This document shows, piece after piece, positions 55,439 to 64,000 of a DNA stretch of 64,000 nucleotides. The DNA is taken from contig NC_014393.1 of assembly GCF_000145275.1 (NCBI RefSeq), positions 1,364,001-1,428,000 of the forward strand, in the 5' to 3' direction. Both the position numbers and the translations under genes were made by a program. The first letter of the stretch is position 1, and every line of letters starts with the position of its first letter. The notes below the pieces were generated by a model that worked only from the letters and a program-made list of their open reading frames with translations, was not told the DNA's origin and did not search any database. The DNA comes from Clostridium cellulovorans 743B. GTDB lineage: Bacteria; Bacillota; Clostridia; Clostridiales; Clostridiaceae.

Positions 55439-55467
55439 TTGCTTTAAAATAAACACGCGTTTATAAA
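55439..55467 (+). promoter_or_regulatory. Promoter of GH8-GH26 operon overlapped by LacI operator
   Basis: TTGCTT (55439-55444), 17 bases, TATAAA (55462-55467). The operator AAACACGCGTTT (55451-55462) fills the spacer and touches the -10, so bound repressor would block RNA polymerase. Confidence 0.6.
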
Positions 55468-55662
55468 AAGTATAATTTGAGTAATTATACTAAGTAGCAA
55501 CTATGATGAGGGGGATTGCAATAGAAACGATGCAAAGAATATTGCATAAAAGATCGGAGATTCTATCATATTTGTTAATCTATACATAAGTAAGTTAAAA
55601 ATCAAATTTTATCAAGATTATTATGGATGATTAAGATTAAGAAAACGGGGGTAAAGAAGGAT

Positions 55663-57081
55663 ATGAAAAAGATAGGAGCAACACTAGCCATTGCAAGTAT
55701 AGCAGTAAGCAGTATTTCATCGATAAGTGCCTATGCAGCAGATACTGCAACTAATGGTGCATATTATACAAATACATATAGAAATTTATTTGTTGAATCA
55801 GGAAAAACACAAGCACAGGTAGACGAAAAGATTAACAAGATGTTTAATCAATACTTCTATGGAAATGACGATCAAAGGATATATTATCCTGTGGGAACTG
55901 ACATGGGATACATAAAAGATATAGGAAACAACGATGTAAGAACTGAAGCTATGTCATATGGTATGATGATTGCTGTTCAGTTAGATAAAAAAGATGAGTT
56001 TGATAGGATATGGAAGTGGGCAAGAACCTATATGTATCATCCAGATGGACAATTTAAAGGTTACTTTGCTTGGCAGTGTGATACAAATGGTAAAATATTA
56101 GACAATACACCAGCTCCAGATGGAGAAGAATACTTTGTAATGTCTCTACTTTTTGCAGCAAACCGTTGGGGAAATGGTTCAGGTATATTTAATTATAAAG
56201 CTGAGGCTCAAGGAATAATGGATGCGATGCTACACCAAGCTGATGATGGGGTAGGCGTAAACTTTTTTAATTCTACAAATAATCAAATAGTATTTTGTCC
56301 TATTCCGGATGTAGCAACATTTACAGATCCATCATATCATTTACCAGCCTTTTATGACCTTTGGGCTTTATGGGCTGATAAAGATAATGATAGATGGGCT
56401 ACTATAGCAAAAACTAGTAGAGAATTTTTTAAGAAAACAGTGCACCCAACTACAGGACTTAGTCCAGAATATGCTAACTTTGATGGATCACCAAAGGAAG
56501 TGTCATGGATTTCAGGACGTGGAAACTACAGCTATGATGCTTGGCGTACAATCGCAAATAGTTCAGTAGATTACGCTTGGTGGGGAAAAGATCCATGGCA
56601 ACAAACCTTTGCAAATAATCTTCAGAACTTCTTCTATAGCCAAGGACTTAGCAGTTATGTTGATAAGTATACTGTAAGTGGTACAAAAGTAGGCGTTGAC
56701 CATTCTGTAGGGGTAGTAGCAATGAATGCTGTAGGAAGTTTAGCAGCTACAAACAGTCATGCTACTGAATTTGTTAATGAATTATGGAATACTTATGCAC
56801 CTACTGGTACATGGCGTTACTTTAACGGCTCATTATATCTGTTAGGATTATTAGAGTGTAGTGGTAACTTTAAGATATGGAAACCACAACAAGTGAAACC
56901 AATACCTTTAGCTGGTGATGTTAATGGTGATGGTAAGGTTAATGCTATAGATCTTGCAGTATTAAAGAGTCATTTATTAGGAAATAATGTAGCTATAAAT
57001 AAGGATAACGCAAATCTTAATGGCGATTCAGCGATTAATGCAATTGATTTAGCTTTATTGAAAAAGAAGATTTTAGGATAA
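55663..57081 (+). CDS. Cellulosomal GH8 xylanase/exo-oligoxylanase
   Basis: 472 aa from the ATG at 55663; a reading from 55627 adds 12 basic residues and cannot be excluded, as neither start has an ideal site. Signal peptide to AYAA. GH8 (alpha/alpha)6 barrel: TEAMSYGMM with catalytic Glu, APDGEEYF, PSYHLPAFYDLWALWA, SYDAWRT and DYAWW. These segments match reducing-end xylose-releasing exo-oligoxylanases (Rex) better than cellulase-type GH8. C-terminal type I dockerin with loops GDVNGDGKVNAIDLAVL and ANLNGDSAINAIDLALL. First gene of a LacI-controlled operon. Confidence 0.9.
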   Translation: MKKIGATLAIASIAVSSISSISAYAADTATNGAYYTNTYRNLFVESGKTQAQVDEKINKMFNQYFYGNDDQRIYYPVGTDMGYIKDIGNNDVRTEAMSYGMMIAVQLDKKDEFDRIWKWARTYMYHPDGQFKGYFAWQCDTNGKILDNTPAPDGEEYFVMSLLFAANRWGNGSGIFNYKAEAQGIMDAMLHQADDGVGVNFFNSTNNQIVFCPIPDVATFTDPSYHLPAFYDLWALWADKDNDRWATIAKTSREFFKKTVHPTTGLSPEYANFDGSPKEVSWISGRGNYSYDAWRTIANSSVDYAWWGKDPWQQTFANNLQNFFYSQGLSSYVDKYTVSGTKVGVDHSVGVVAMNAVGSLAATNSHATEFVNELWNTYAPTGTWRYFNGSLYLLGLLECSGNFKIWKPQQVKPIPLAGDVNGDGKVNAIDLAVLKSHLLGNNVAINKDNANLNGDSAINAIDLALLKKKILG

Positions 57082-57121
57082 TTATTTTATAAATACCTAA
57101 GAGTGTTAGGGGGAAATCTCA

Positions 57122-58249
57122 ATGGTTAAGAAAAAATTATTTATCAAACCATTAATCTTTGCTTTGGCAGTTTCATCTTTAGGAATAAGTCAAGCAGCCT
57201 ATGCTAATGCAGCAGAACTGAAAATTGGTGCTTGGCCAGGCTCACAGCCAACAGCAAGTAATATTGATACTTTAGAAGCATTACAACAAAGAAATCTAGA
57301 TTATATACAAACTTTTATTGATTGGAAAACAAATTTTGATGGTGTTAGATCTTGTGCTGATGCAACTTATGCAAATGGTTCTATATTTATGATCACTTGG
57401 GAACCATGGCAGTACAATACCGTACAAATAAAAGATGGTGCTGCTGATAGTTACATAAAGAAAATGGCTGATGACATGAAGGCTTATGGTAAAGAACTAT
57501 GGCTAAGACCATTACATGAAGCAAATGGAAATTGGTATCCATGGGGTATTGGTGATAGTAAAGTTAATACAAATGAAAGCTATATTGCAGCTTATAGACA
57601 TATTGTTGATATTTTTAGAGCAGAAGGAGCTACTAATGTTAAGTTTGTATTTAACGTAAACTGTAGCAATGTTGGACAAGGTGCTAGTTTTATGGGTCAT
57701 TATCCAGGGGATGCCTATGTAGATTATAACTCAATAGATGGTTACAATTGGGGAACTACACAATCCTGGGGAAGTACTTGGCAAAGCTTTGATCAAATAT
57801 TCTCATCTGCCTATAATGCTTTAAAGCCAGTTAATAAGCCAATTTTTATAGCAGAAATGTCTTCAGCAGAAAAAGGCGGAGATAAAGCACAATGGATTAC
57901 AGATACCTATAATACAATTAAAACTTTCTATGACAAAATATTTTCTGTAATGTGGTTTAATGAGAACAAAGAAACAAATTGGACAATAAATTCTTCAGAG
58001 GCTTCTTTAGCCGCTTATATAAAAGCTATTGGAGGCTCAACTCCTACAGCTATTGTTGGAGATATAAATAAGGATGGTAAGATAAATGCTTTAGATTATG
58101 CTAAGCTAAAAGCATATTTACTTGGCTCATCTACTGAAACACCTAACATGAATACTTGGGATGTAAATGGAGATGGTAAGCTAAATGCTATAGATTTAGC
58201 AATATTTAAGAAATATATATTAGGGCAAATAACTGCCTTCCCAAGATAG
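57122..58249 (+). CDS. Cellulosomal GH26 mannanase or lichenase
   Basis: 375 aa. Signal peptide (1-30, ending AYANA). GH26 domain with acid/base Glu in LWLRPLHEANGNWYPWG and nucleophile Glu in FIAEMSS. The YPDD-like strand reads HYPGDAYVDYNSIDGYNWG. Type I dockerin with GDINKDGKINALDYAKL and WDVNGDGKLNAIDLAIF. GGGGGAAATCTCA precedes the ATG, 40 bases after GH8. GH26 includes beta-mannanases and beta-1,3-1,4-glucanases; the sequence I can read does not settle which. It differs from the wall-anchored GH26 at 3449 in lacking extra binding modules. Confidence 0.9.
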   Translation: MVKKKLFIKPLIFALAVSSLGISQAAYANAAELKIGAWPGSQPTASNIDTLEALQQRNLDYIQTFIDWKTNFDGVRSCADATYANGSIFMITWEPWQYNTVQIKDGAADSYIKKMADDMKAYGKELWLRPLHEANGNWYPWGIGDSKVNTNESYIAAYRHIVDIFRAEGATNVKFVFNVNCSNVGQGASFMGHYPGDAYVDYNSIDGYNWGTTQSWGSTWQSFDQIFSSAYNALKPVNKPIFIAEMSSAEKGGDKAQWITDTYNTIKTFYDKIFSVMWFNENKETNWTINSSEASLAAYIKAIGGSTPTAIVGDINKDGKINALDYAKLKAYLLGSSTETPNMNTWDVNGDGKLNAIDLAIFKKYILGQITAFPR

Positions 58250-58287
58250 GATAAATAAGCTCTCTTCTTTAAATTTAATATAAAATG

Positions 58288-58327
58288 GGGCTGAAACAAA
58301 GTGTTTTTAAAATCTTTGTTTCAGCCC
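58288..58327. terminator. Strong intrinsic terminator
   Basis: GGGCTGAAACAAAG pairs perfectly with CTTTGTTTCAGCCC across a 12-base loop; a T-rich stretch follows. Likely stops the GH8-GH26 operon. Confidence 0.85.
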
Positions 58328-58830
58328 TTCAATTTAATGCTTTTTTAAGTTCTTGGAAATTGGAGTTTCATAGACCATTTGAACTCAGGTAACTGCTTAA
58401 ACATATATTTTATCGGCTAGTTTTAGTTATCTATCTATTTTTTCTCTCTTGTTTTCTCAATGTCAAATATCTAACTTTACCTATCTTTATGATTTTTCTC
58501 TATTTATACATAAAGGTGATTTTTTCTTGAGCTCCTTCTCTCTTTAGGACTCAAATTTTATATTTTTAATTATATGAGCTTGCTAATAATCTTGTACATG
58601 ATTCATATATACTTATGATTATTGATAGCTTATAAAAACTCTTATCTTTAATACAAGCATCTATACCTAGAGTTCAAATGATTTATCCCTTGTTACTTTA
58701 TTCGTTTACTTTGTGGTAAGCTTTATAGGTTCAAGATTAATGATAAGGGTTACAGCTTAAAATTACCTATTTTTATTTTTTTAAAGAGATCATAATAAAA
58801 GCTACAGATTAGAATTATCATTTGTTATGA
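58328..58830. other. Intergenic region, nothing recognised
   Basis: About 500 AT-rich bases between the GH8-GH26 terminator and the leftward glycyl radical enzyme gene. T-rich tracts on the plus strand, no convincing gene or structured element. Confidence 0.4.
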
Positions 58831-61392
58831 TTATTCCACAGAAGTAAATGGAAGAGCTCTTTTTATATAATTCTTCTGTTGATCTAAAGTCATTGTTATA
58901 AAAGGAGCTTGCCATCCGCCGACTCTAACATTTATATGAGCATATTTTTTCAGTTCTTCTCTAGCATTTTTGTCGCCAGCATTCGCTAAAAGAGATAAAT
59001 CATAAATTTTTTCATATAGTCTACTGTCACTTAAGGATAAGGTTAACATACCCCCCTTATCTTCTATGAATTGCTCAACTACGGAGGTTAATATTTCATC
59101 ATCATTATATTCCTCTGCTAAAGATAAATCTGTCATTACACCAGCAGCAAATCTATGTAATTTAAGACCCTTGAATGTAGAAATTACATGACCTATCCCG
59201 TTTTTCGCTGTACCAGGTACTGGGCTAAAGTTTGGAGCTAATGGGTCATTACGATCTCTGTCTGCACAAGCTGCTATGCCCATACCTTGTTGTGGATATT
59301 GTTCAAAGGTTCCTAAACCAGCAGTAAATCTTATATTGAAATCTTCGCCGAATAATTCTTGAAGTGCTGGGCCATAGTAGCCTGCAACAGTTCTTAATTT
59401 TCTTACTTTCATTTCTTCGGCAGGTTCAGGTTTTTTTAGGAATATCATATCTGCGAAAGCTTTTGATGACATTACTGCTTCATAATAGTAATCTAAAATC
59501 ATCTTAGTTACTTCATTAATTTCTGGATCGTCGTTACCAAACTTTTCACTTTCATATCTAAAGCATTTCTTTATTTGATTATATTTTTCTTGGATTATTG
59601 AGTTTTCAGACTTGAAATTCCATCTCATAGCATCTAAAACATCACCTAGTAGGAAATAACCTTTATCAAATACCCATTTCTTTATGGCACATATTGTATT
59701 CGCCATGTTAGGTACACCAATTAAAATATTACCTCCTATGCTATATTTAGTACCACCAAAGGATTTATCTCTTCCTTTAGCCATACAAGTTCCAAGTAAC
59801 GCTGAGAAAAGAGGTGTTGGATTAACAAATTCATCCATTAAGTAGCATTGATATAAACTCATCATTGATTGGTCTACGAAAAATTCTATATGCCCTTTTA
59901 ATGAAGCTTTTAAATCTTCATAGCTAGTAAGATCTCCAGAAGAGAAACTTAGTTTTCCTCCTCTTAATACACCAGGGTTTGTATCTAAGGTAGCACCTTT
60001 GTTTAAAGAACATTCTAAAACAGTCATGCCGTTTATCATTCCAAAGGTCCAATCACTTTCACCGTTTAATATAGGTTCCCAGCAACCGTCAACACAATAG
60101 TCATTTGCAAGGCTTTGATATTCATTGATTCTTTCTATAGGTACCTCATTACCAAAGGCATCTCTAGTACCATAAATATGTTTTTCTGTGAAAGCACTTT
60201 TTATAGCTGGAATCATTACATCATCATTCAATATAGCTGGGATGTTTTTTGTAGCTTTTAAAGATCTTGCTACTGCTTGGACTAATCTTGGTGAACTATA
60301 ACTTCCAAGTCTAACATAGATTCCTGGCGTTGAAAGATTTATGTTTTCAAAAGCTTGAAGAATAACATATGTGCAAAGATTAGTAGCATCGTCACCACTT
60401 GGAGTTTTACCGCCGACAATGATATTTTGAAGGAAATTATTTAAGCCTGCTCTTTGATCAAGGTAATAAGGATGTGTTCCTAAGGCAGCGTTGTAATCCA
60501 TATGATCTTGTTCAAGAAGAAACTCTGTAGTAAGATTTAGTCTGCTTGCACACTTTATGATAAAACACTCCATAAGCTCTATTGCGTTTTCTATGTCTGT
60601 TTCATGTTCATATAAAAATTTATTTAATACTTGGTCAAGTCTTCCCAAAGAAAGTAAATCTAAGCTACTGTGCAGTGCTACATGATAAAAATAGATACTT
60701 TGGAGTGCTTCATGGAAGGTATCAGGCTTTTCCATAGGAATTTTTTTGCAAATTCTTGCTATATCTAAAAGTTCAGCTTGCCTTATTGGATCTTTTTCAT
60801 AAGCTGCTTTTTCTGTTGCTAATTTTGAAAACTCCTTAGCATATTCAACTACTGCTTCTAAACTCATTTTAACTGCAGTATAAAAATCTATCGAATATTG
60901 TTTGAATTTATTTTCCTTATGCTTAAGTTCTTCTAAGTATCTATCACAATCTTCAAGGATTTCTCTAATTCCGCCTTTTAGAAGTCTTTCATAATTAACT
61001 GTATTGTGTCCTAGAAGAGAAAGCTCTGTTCTATTAGTGATTGTTGCAGCTCTTTTTTCATCCTCTGTTAAATAGTTTGGAAATACTTTTCCAAGACCAT
61101 TAGAAGCCATAGGAAGTACGCCGACTATAAGTTCACCATCAGCTATTTCATAACTATGAGTATGCTTTGAAATTTCAGGATTTGTCATGACGGTAAGCAT
61201 TTCTTTTATGGCATGAGCTCTTCTTATAATTACAGGCTCAGTTGAGTGTTCCTTAGATATGTCTTTTAATTCCTCTTGTCTAAACCATTCCGGAGCTCTG
61301 TTTCCCATTGCACGTTGAAATAGTTGGTCTTTGAGTTTTTTTACTCTTTCTGTTGATTTGTATCTTGATAGGTTTGTATGTACTATATTCAT
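58831..61392 (-). CDS. Glycyl radical enzyme of unassigned subfamily
   Basis: 853 aa, pyruvate formate-lyase superfamily. The thiyl-radical loop reads DGCWEPI (C437, W438, E439), where dehydratase/lyase types mostly have GCVE. The glycyl loop reads RVGGWQAPF (radical G826), where the usual form is RVxGY. G826 is 27 residues from the C-terminus, as expected for the family. The PFL N-terminal domain is present (EWFRQEEL; LLGHNTVNYERLLKGG). The C-x-E arrangement argues for a dehydratase, decarboxylase or C-N/C-S lyase rather than PFL, which has CC. The activase gene is 14 bases upstream in transcription order. No microcompartment genes nearby. Substrate unknown. Confidence 0.85.
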   Translation of the reverse strand: MNIVHTNLSRYKSTERVKKLKDQLFQRAMGNRAPEWFRQEELKDISKEHSTEPVIIRRAHAIKEMLTVMTNPEISKHTHSYEIADGELIVGVLPMASNGLGKVFPNYLTEDEKRAATITNRTELSLLGHNTVNYERLLKGGIREILEDCDRYLEELKHKENKFKQYSIDFYTAVKMSLEAVVEYAKEFSKLATEKAAYEKDPIRQAELLDIARICKKIPMEKPDTFHEALQSIYFYHVALHSSLDLLSLGRLDQVLNKFLYEHETDIENAIELMECFIIKCASRLNLTTEFLLEQDHMDYNAALGTHPYYLDQRAGLNNFLQNIIVGGKTPSGDDATNLCTYVILQAFENINLSTPGIYVRLGSYSSPRLVQAVARSLKATKNIPAILNDDVMIPAIKSAFTEKHIYGTRDAFGNEVPIERINEYQSLANDYCVDGCWEPILNGESDWTFGMINGMTVLECSLNKGATLDTNPGVLRGGKLSFSSGDLTSYEDLKASLKGHIEFFVDQSMMSLYQCYLMDEFVNPTPLFSALLGTCMAKGRDKSFGGTKYSIGGNILIGVPNMANTICAIKKWVFDKGYFLLGDVLDAMRWNFKSENSIIQEKYNQIKKCFRYESEKFGNDDPEINEVTKMILDYYYEAVMSSKAFADMIFLKKPEPAEEMKVRKLRTVAGYYGPALQELFGEDFNIRFTAGLGTFEQYPQQGMGIAACADRDRNDPLAPNFSPVPGTAKNGIGHVISTFKGLKLHRFAAGVMTDLSLAEEYNDDEILTSVVEQFIEDKGGMLTLSLSDSRLYEKIYDLSLLANAGDKNAREELKKYAHINVRVGGWQAPFITMTLDQQKNYIKRALPFTSVE

Positions 61393-61406
61393 TAAAATAA
61401 TTCTCC

Positions 61407-62303
61407 TTATAGCCTTGCATTTATATTTGAATTTTTAAAGTAATTCCTTATGGTTTCTAACTGATCTTCTGATGGGGAAGGGTTTCCTTCTAAACCAAAG
61501 GGAAGATCCATGGCATTATAATAATGAGGAGCATTTTCGTTGTAAGGTAGTAAATGTATCTCAGGTAGCGAAAATTCCTTCATTAATTCTTTAGTAGTTT
61601 TTAATTGTTCCTCAGAGTCTGTATATCCACATATTATAGGGAAGCGAACTAATACTTCTTTATTTATAGATGTGATAAATTCTAGGTTTTCTCGTAGCGT
61701 TGAAAGCTTAGGGGAGGTTTTATCTACACCTCGTATGCCGATAAGCCAATAGTCTACAAACTCTGAAACACTTTTATAGTTTTCCAGAGGCAGAAAGCCA
61801 CTACTTTCTACAGCAGTGTGAATACCTTCTTCTTTGCATAATTTTAAAAGTTCTCTCGCTGCTTTGTGTTGAAGTAGTGCTTCTCCACCACTTAGGGTGA
61901 TTCCACCAATTTTTTTCAAAAGCTTTAACTGAGGATATATTAGTGAGAATAATTTCGATACCTGAAGTTCTATAGTAGGTAAGAATAAGGGACCTTTTTT
62001 AGAACTTAAAGAAGAGTCCATACAAGCTTCTATACATTTTCCACAGCTAACACAGTTTTCTATATGAAGAGTGTGGATTCCATTTGATATTCTGTGAACA
62101 TCATTTTCGCAGACACTCTCGCAGTTTCCGCAAAGAGAACAACGTTCTTTGTTTAAAAGAACAGGTGAATATTTTCTCCAAGAATGTGGGGAATGACACC
62201 ATTTACATTTAACATTGCAGCCTTGAAGAAACACTACTAGTCGCGTGCCAGGTCCATCAAATTTGGAAAGCCATGCTATGTCAAAGTATCTTATAGTATC
62301 CAA
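61407..62303 (-). CDS. Glycyl radical enzyme activase (radical SAM)
   Basis: 298 aa. Generates the glycyl radical on the partner. Radical-SAM cysteines CNVKCKWC, followed by a ferredoxin-like insert with two [4Fe-4S] sets (CSLCGNCESVC and CVSCGKCIEAC), then TLSGGEALLQ. The insert is found in activases of dehydratase/decarboxylase types but not in PflA. The start is TTG at 62303, with AAGGAG about 11 bases upstream, rather far. Co-transcribed with the enzyme gene. Confidence 0.92.
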   Translation of the reverse strand: MDTIRYFDIAWLSKFDGPGTRLVVFLQGCNVKCKWCHSPHSWRKYSPVLLNKERCSLCGNCESVCENDVHRISNGIHTLHIENCVSCGKCIEACMDSSLSSKKGPLFLPTIELQVSKLFSLIYPQLKLLKKIGGITLSGGEALLQHKAARELLKLCKEEGIHTAVESSGFLPLENYKSVSEFVDYWLIGIRGVDKTSPKLSTLRENLEFITSINKEVLVRFPIICGYTDSEEQLKTTKELMKEFSLPEIHLLPYNENAPHYYNAMDLPFGLEGNPSPSEDQLETIRNYFKNSNINARL

Positions 62304-62340
62304 AAGTTAATCAGCTCCTTGTGGTAGTAAGTTTTCTAAA

Positions 62341-62460
62341 ATAGGAATTCAGTCTAAGCTGATTTCCATATGTATTGTTTAATAGGAATTCAGCCTAAGC
62401 TCATTTCCATATGTATTAAGTTTAATAAGAATCAAGTCTATGACCATTTCCATCTGTATT
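62341..62460 (-). repeat. Triplicated 3' end of the DUF2278 gene
   Basis: Three imperfect units of about 42 bases. On the minus strand they read NTDGNGHRLDSY-stop (the true gene end), then NTYGNELRLNSY-stop and NTYGNQLRLNSY. The last two lie beyond the stop codon, between the gene and the activase. They look like tandem copies of the terminal coding segment, still readable as peptide. Confidence 0.6.
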
Positions 62461-63111
62461 AAAAGACTGAGATTGGAATGCAAAGAACATAGCTGTCCAT
62501 TTATCTGTAGATAAGTCATGGATAAAAAGAGCACCATCTTGATAAATATGATCTTCATTTGAGAAATTTGGTTCGTTTCCTTGATTCATATGGATTTCAT
62601 GTATCCCATTGCTGCCATCTGGATCAGTATAGGCCATTCCAAAGGCATACACATCAGCATTAGAGGAAATAGCCTTTTGTACATATCCATCGATTATCTT
62701 ATTTAAACTATCTTCATTACCATTTATGTAGGTTTCTGTGCTCATCTTTGAAGGGTCAAAGAGATTTTCTTTTACATAGTCTAAAGCAATTTTGTATGAA
62801 GTATCAGCAGGATGAATAGATGTATGATTATCTCCGAAGGCATTAACAAGATTCGAAGTAATAGGATTATCATAATTTTCATCAATGTAATATAGAACCA
62901 TTGGAGAATCAGTATCTCTTGATTCTATATTAATTACAATAGTATATTCTTTGTTATTATCAGTATTTGCGATTAAGTGATAGTGTGGATAAGCGTGATG
63001 ATAACTTTGTCTTACATTATGGGAAGGGCTAGAATTTTTGTAGCTCCAAGGAACTCCTTGAGTTGGTTTACATTTAAGCACAGAATAAATTTGAGTTGAT
63101 TCACTATACAT
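62422..63111 (-). CDS. DUF2278 (YukJ-like) family protein
   Basis: 229 aa from the ATG at 63111, preceded by AGAGGTGCTAATT; three extra codons from a GTG have no support. Soluble, no signal peptide. Family marks include PHYHLIAN, EIHMNQGN and IYQDGALFIHD near the C-terminus. Molecular function of DUF2278 is unknown to me. It is upstream of, and co-oriented with, the activase-GRE pair, separated by about 120 bases with the repeats above. Confidence 0.75.
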   Translation of the reverse strand: MYSESTQIYSVLKCKPTQGVPWSYKNSSPSHNVRQSYHHAYPHYHLIANTDNNKEYTIVINIESRDTDSPMVLYYIDENYDNPITSNLVNAFGDNHTSIHPADTSYKIALDYVKENLFDPSKMSTETYINGNEDSLNKIIDGYVQKAISSNADVYAFGMAYTDPDGSNGIHEIHMNQGNEPNFSNEDHIYQDGALFIHDLSTDKWTAMFFAFQSQSFNTDGNGHRLDSY

Positions 63112-63611
63112 AATTAGCACCTCTTTTAAAAATTAGATTGAAATGTTCTAAGTTACACATAAAATTCTAAATTTATATCATTATAGATCCCCGTAACATG
63201 GTTAAAGATATTTTTGTTACTACCACAAAGAAATAAGGCAATAAATTTGGCAAATAACTTAAGGATAAGGGGAGTCTATAGATTTTTAAGATAAAGTTAA
63301 ATATTAAATTATTTCAAGCAATTACATTATATTATACTAAAGTAATCTGAACATAATCTGAACATATAACATAAAAATGTTATAATAGTTATAAAAAGAT
63401 AAAAAATTACGAAACCCATAACAACGAAGATGCGTAATAAAATGAAACTTATATGGTTTTATTTAAGTATCCAATTAAAGCTAAATAAAAAATTATTATT
63501 ATTTAATGATGGAATACTAGAATTTATTAGTTGAAGTTTTTAAAACTATAGAATACAAGGAACAGATAGTAAATTTATGATGTTATTAGGATTATGAGGG
63601 GGCTAATAATT
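63112..63611. other. Divergent promoter region
   Basis: 500 AT-rich bases. A direct repeat ATCTGAACATA (twice, about 63345-63366) precedes TATAAT (63381-63386). LytTR-type regulators bind spaced direct repeats, so this could be an autoregulatory site for the next gene. GAGGGGGCTAATAATT is its ribosome binding site. Confidence 0.4.
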
Positions 63612-64000
63612 ATGATAAGAGCTATTATAGTAGATGATGAAGTTCCAGCTATCGGAAGAATGGCTAATATGCTTGGTGGTACTGGAAAGGTTGAAGTTAA
63701 GGGGACATTTACAAAAGCAAGAGAAGCATTAGAAGCAGTTAAGACTATGGATATTGACGTTATATTTCTTGATATCGAAATGCCAGAAATAAATGGTATT
63801 ACTTTTGCAAATCATATACTGCAATCTCATAGTAATATCAAAGTTATTTTTGTAACAGCTTATATGGAATATGCTGTAGATGCTTTTGATGTAAATGCTG
63901 TGGATTATTTGCTAAAGCCAGTGACTAAAGACAGACTTAATAAAGCATTGGCTAAAATTAAGATTACGAATATTAAAGAAGAAGTACATAAGTGGGAAAT
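63612..64000 (+). CDS. Response regulator receiver domain, 5' part (LytR/AlgR-like)
   Basis: 129 codons visible; the gene runs off the right edge. Receiver fold: acidic pocket IVDDE, phospho-acceptor Asp in VIFLDIEMPEING, Thr in FVTAYMEYAVDAFDVNAVDYLLKPV and the Lys of KPV. The EYAVDAFDVNAVDYLLKP wording is characteristic of LytTR-family regulators, whose DNA-binding domain would lie outside the window. No partner kinase is visible. Confidence 0.88.
   Translation, partial: MIRAIIVDDEVPAIGRMANMLGGTGKVEVKGTFTKAREALEAVKTMDIDVIFLDIEMPEINGITFANHILQSHSNIKVIFVTAYMEYAVDAFDVNAVDYLLKPVTKDRLNKALAKIKITNIKEEVHKWE

Larger units (their letters stand above)
55140..55662. other. Intergenic region with repeats, promoter and operator
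   Basis: 523 bases between the LacI gene and the GH8 gene. Holds an inverted repeat (55209-55269), a 20-base tandem repeat (55290-55329), and a promoter with LacI operator (55439-55467). The remaining 5' UTR of almost 200 bases has no clear structure. Confidence 0.5.

Noticed and set aside
63461..63490. Third copy of the MerR-type operator (AAGTATCCAATTAAAGCTAA)
   Set aside because: Only loosely similar; the inverted repeat and promoter boxes are missing.

Overview
The window comes from a low-GC, anaerobic, plant-polysaccharide-degrading Clostridium that makes a cellulosome. Evidence: AT-rich DNA throughout, strong clostridial ribosome binding sites with several TTG starts, four secreted proteins ending in type I dockerins, an LPxTG wall-anchored mannanase, an oxygen-sensitive glycyl radical enzyme and a [NiFe] hydrogenase. 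A Clostridium cellulovorans-like species is my best guess, but the name is inference.

Layout. 1-3.4 kb: end of a signal peptidase gene and two tandem orphan sugar-binding proteins. 3.4-7.3 kb: large wall-anchored GH26 mannanase. 7.4-10 kb: a scrap yard of polymorphic toxin ends and immunity genes, partly decayed. 10-14 kb: a surface protein, then an iron alcohol dehydrogenase and an MFS exporter behind a MerR-type promoter (19-bp spacer with an inverted repeat inside). 14-16 kb: unknown membrane proteins plus IS605-like and integrase scraps. 16-22.2 kb: two Cthe_2159-type beta-helix proteins (one lipoprotein, one dockerin protein) facing a DUF4956/VTC polyphosphate-polymerase pair. 22.6-29.7 kb: esterase, archaeal-type PEP carboxylase with a structured leader, dockerin GH5 cellulase, chemoreceptor. 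29.8-33.7 kb: GH18 protein, class 1 isoprenoid-fold protein whose leader resembles that of the PEP carboxylase, and a CPBP protease.

33.9-40.5 kb: [NiFe]-hydrogenase small and large subunits, maturation protease, hypA, hypB, then hypC, hypD, hypE. HypA lacks its zinc ribbon, HypB carries a large insertion, and hypF and an electron partner are absent from the window. 40.5-43.2 kb: a third orphan sugar-binding protein and a chemoreceptor. 43.3-51.3 kb: an S41 protease between two copies of a dispersed repeat, a small secreted protein made of 16 perfect SIGRLE hexapeptides, and a divergent two-component/ABC-FtsX operon. 51.5-58.3 kb: CadD-type transporter, pectate lyase, a LacI regulator, and a dockerin GH8-GH26 operon sharing an operator with the regulator. 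58.8-64 kb: an unusual glycyl radical enzyme with its activase, a DUF2278 protein and the start of a response regulator.

The genes combine extracellular breakdown of cellulose, mannan, xylan and pectin with sugar sensing and fermentative redox metabolism. The strongest candidates for undescribed biology are the SIGRLE repeat precursor with its neighbours, the paired leader RNAs at 24.0 and 32.5 kb, the remodelled HypA/HypB pair and the atypical glycyl radical enzyme. All identities come from reading the sequence; no database search was run.
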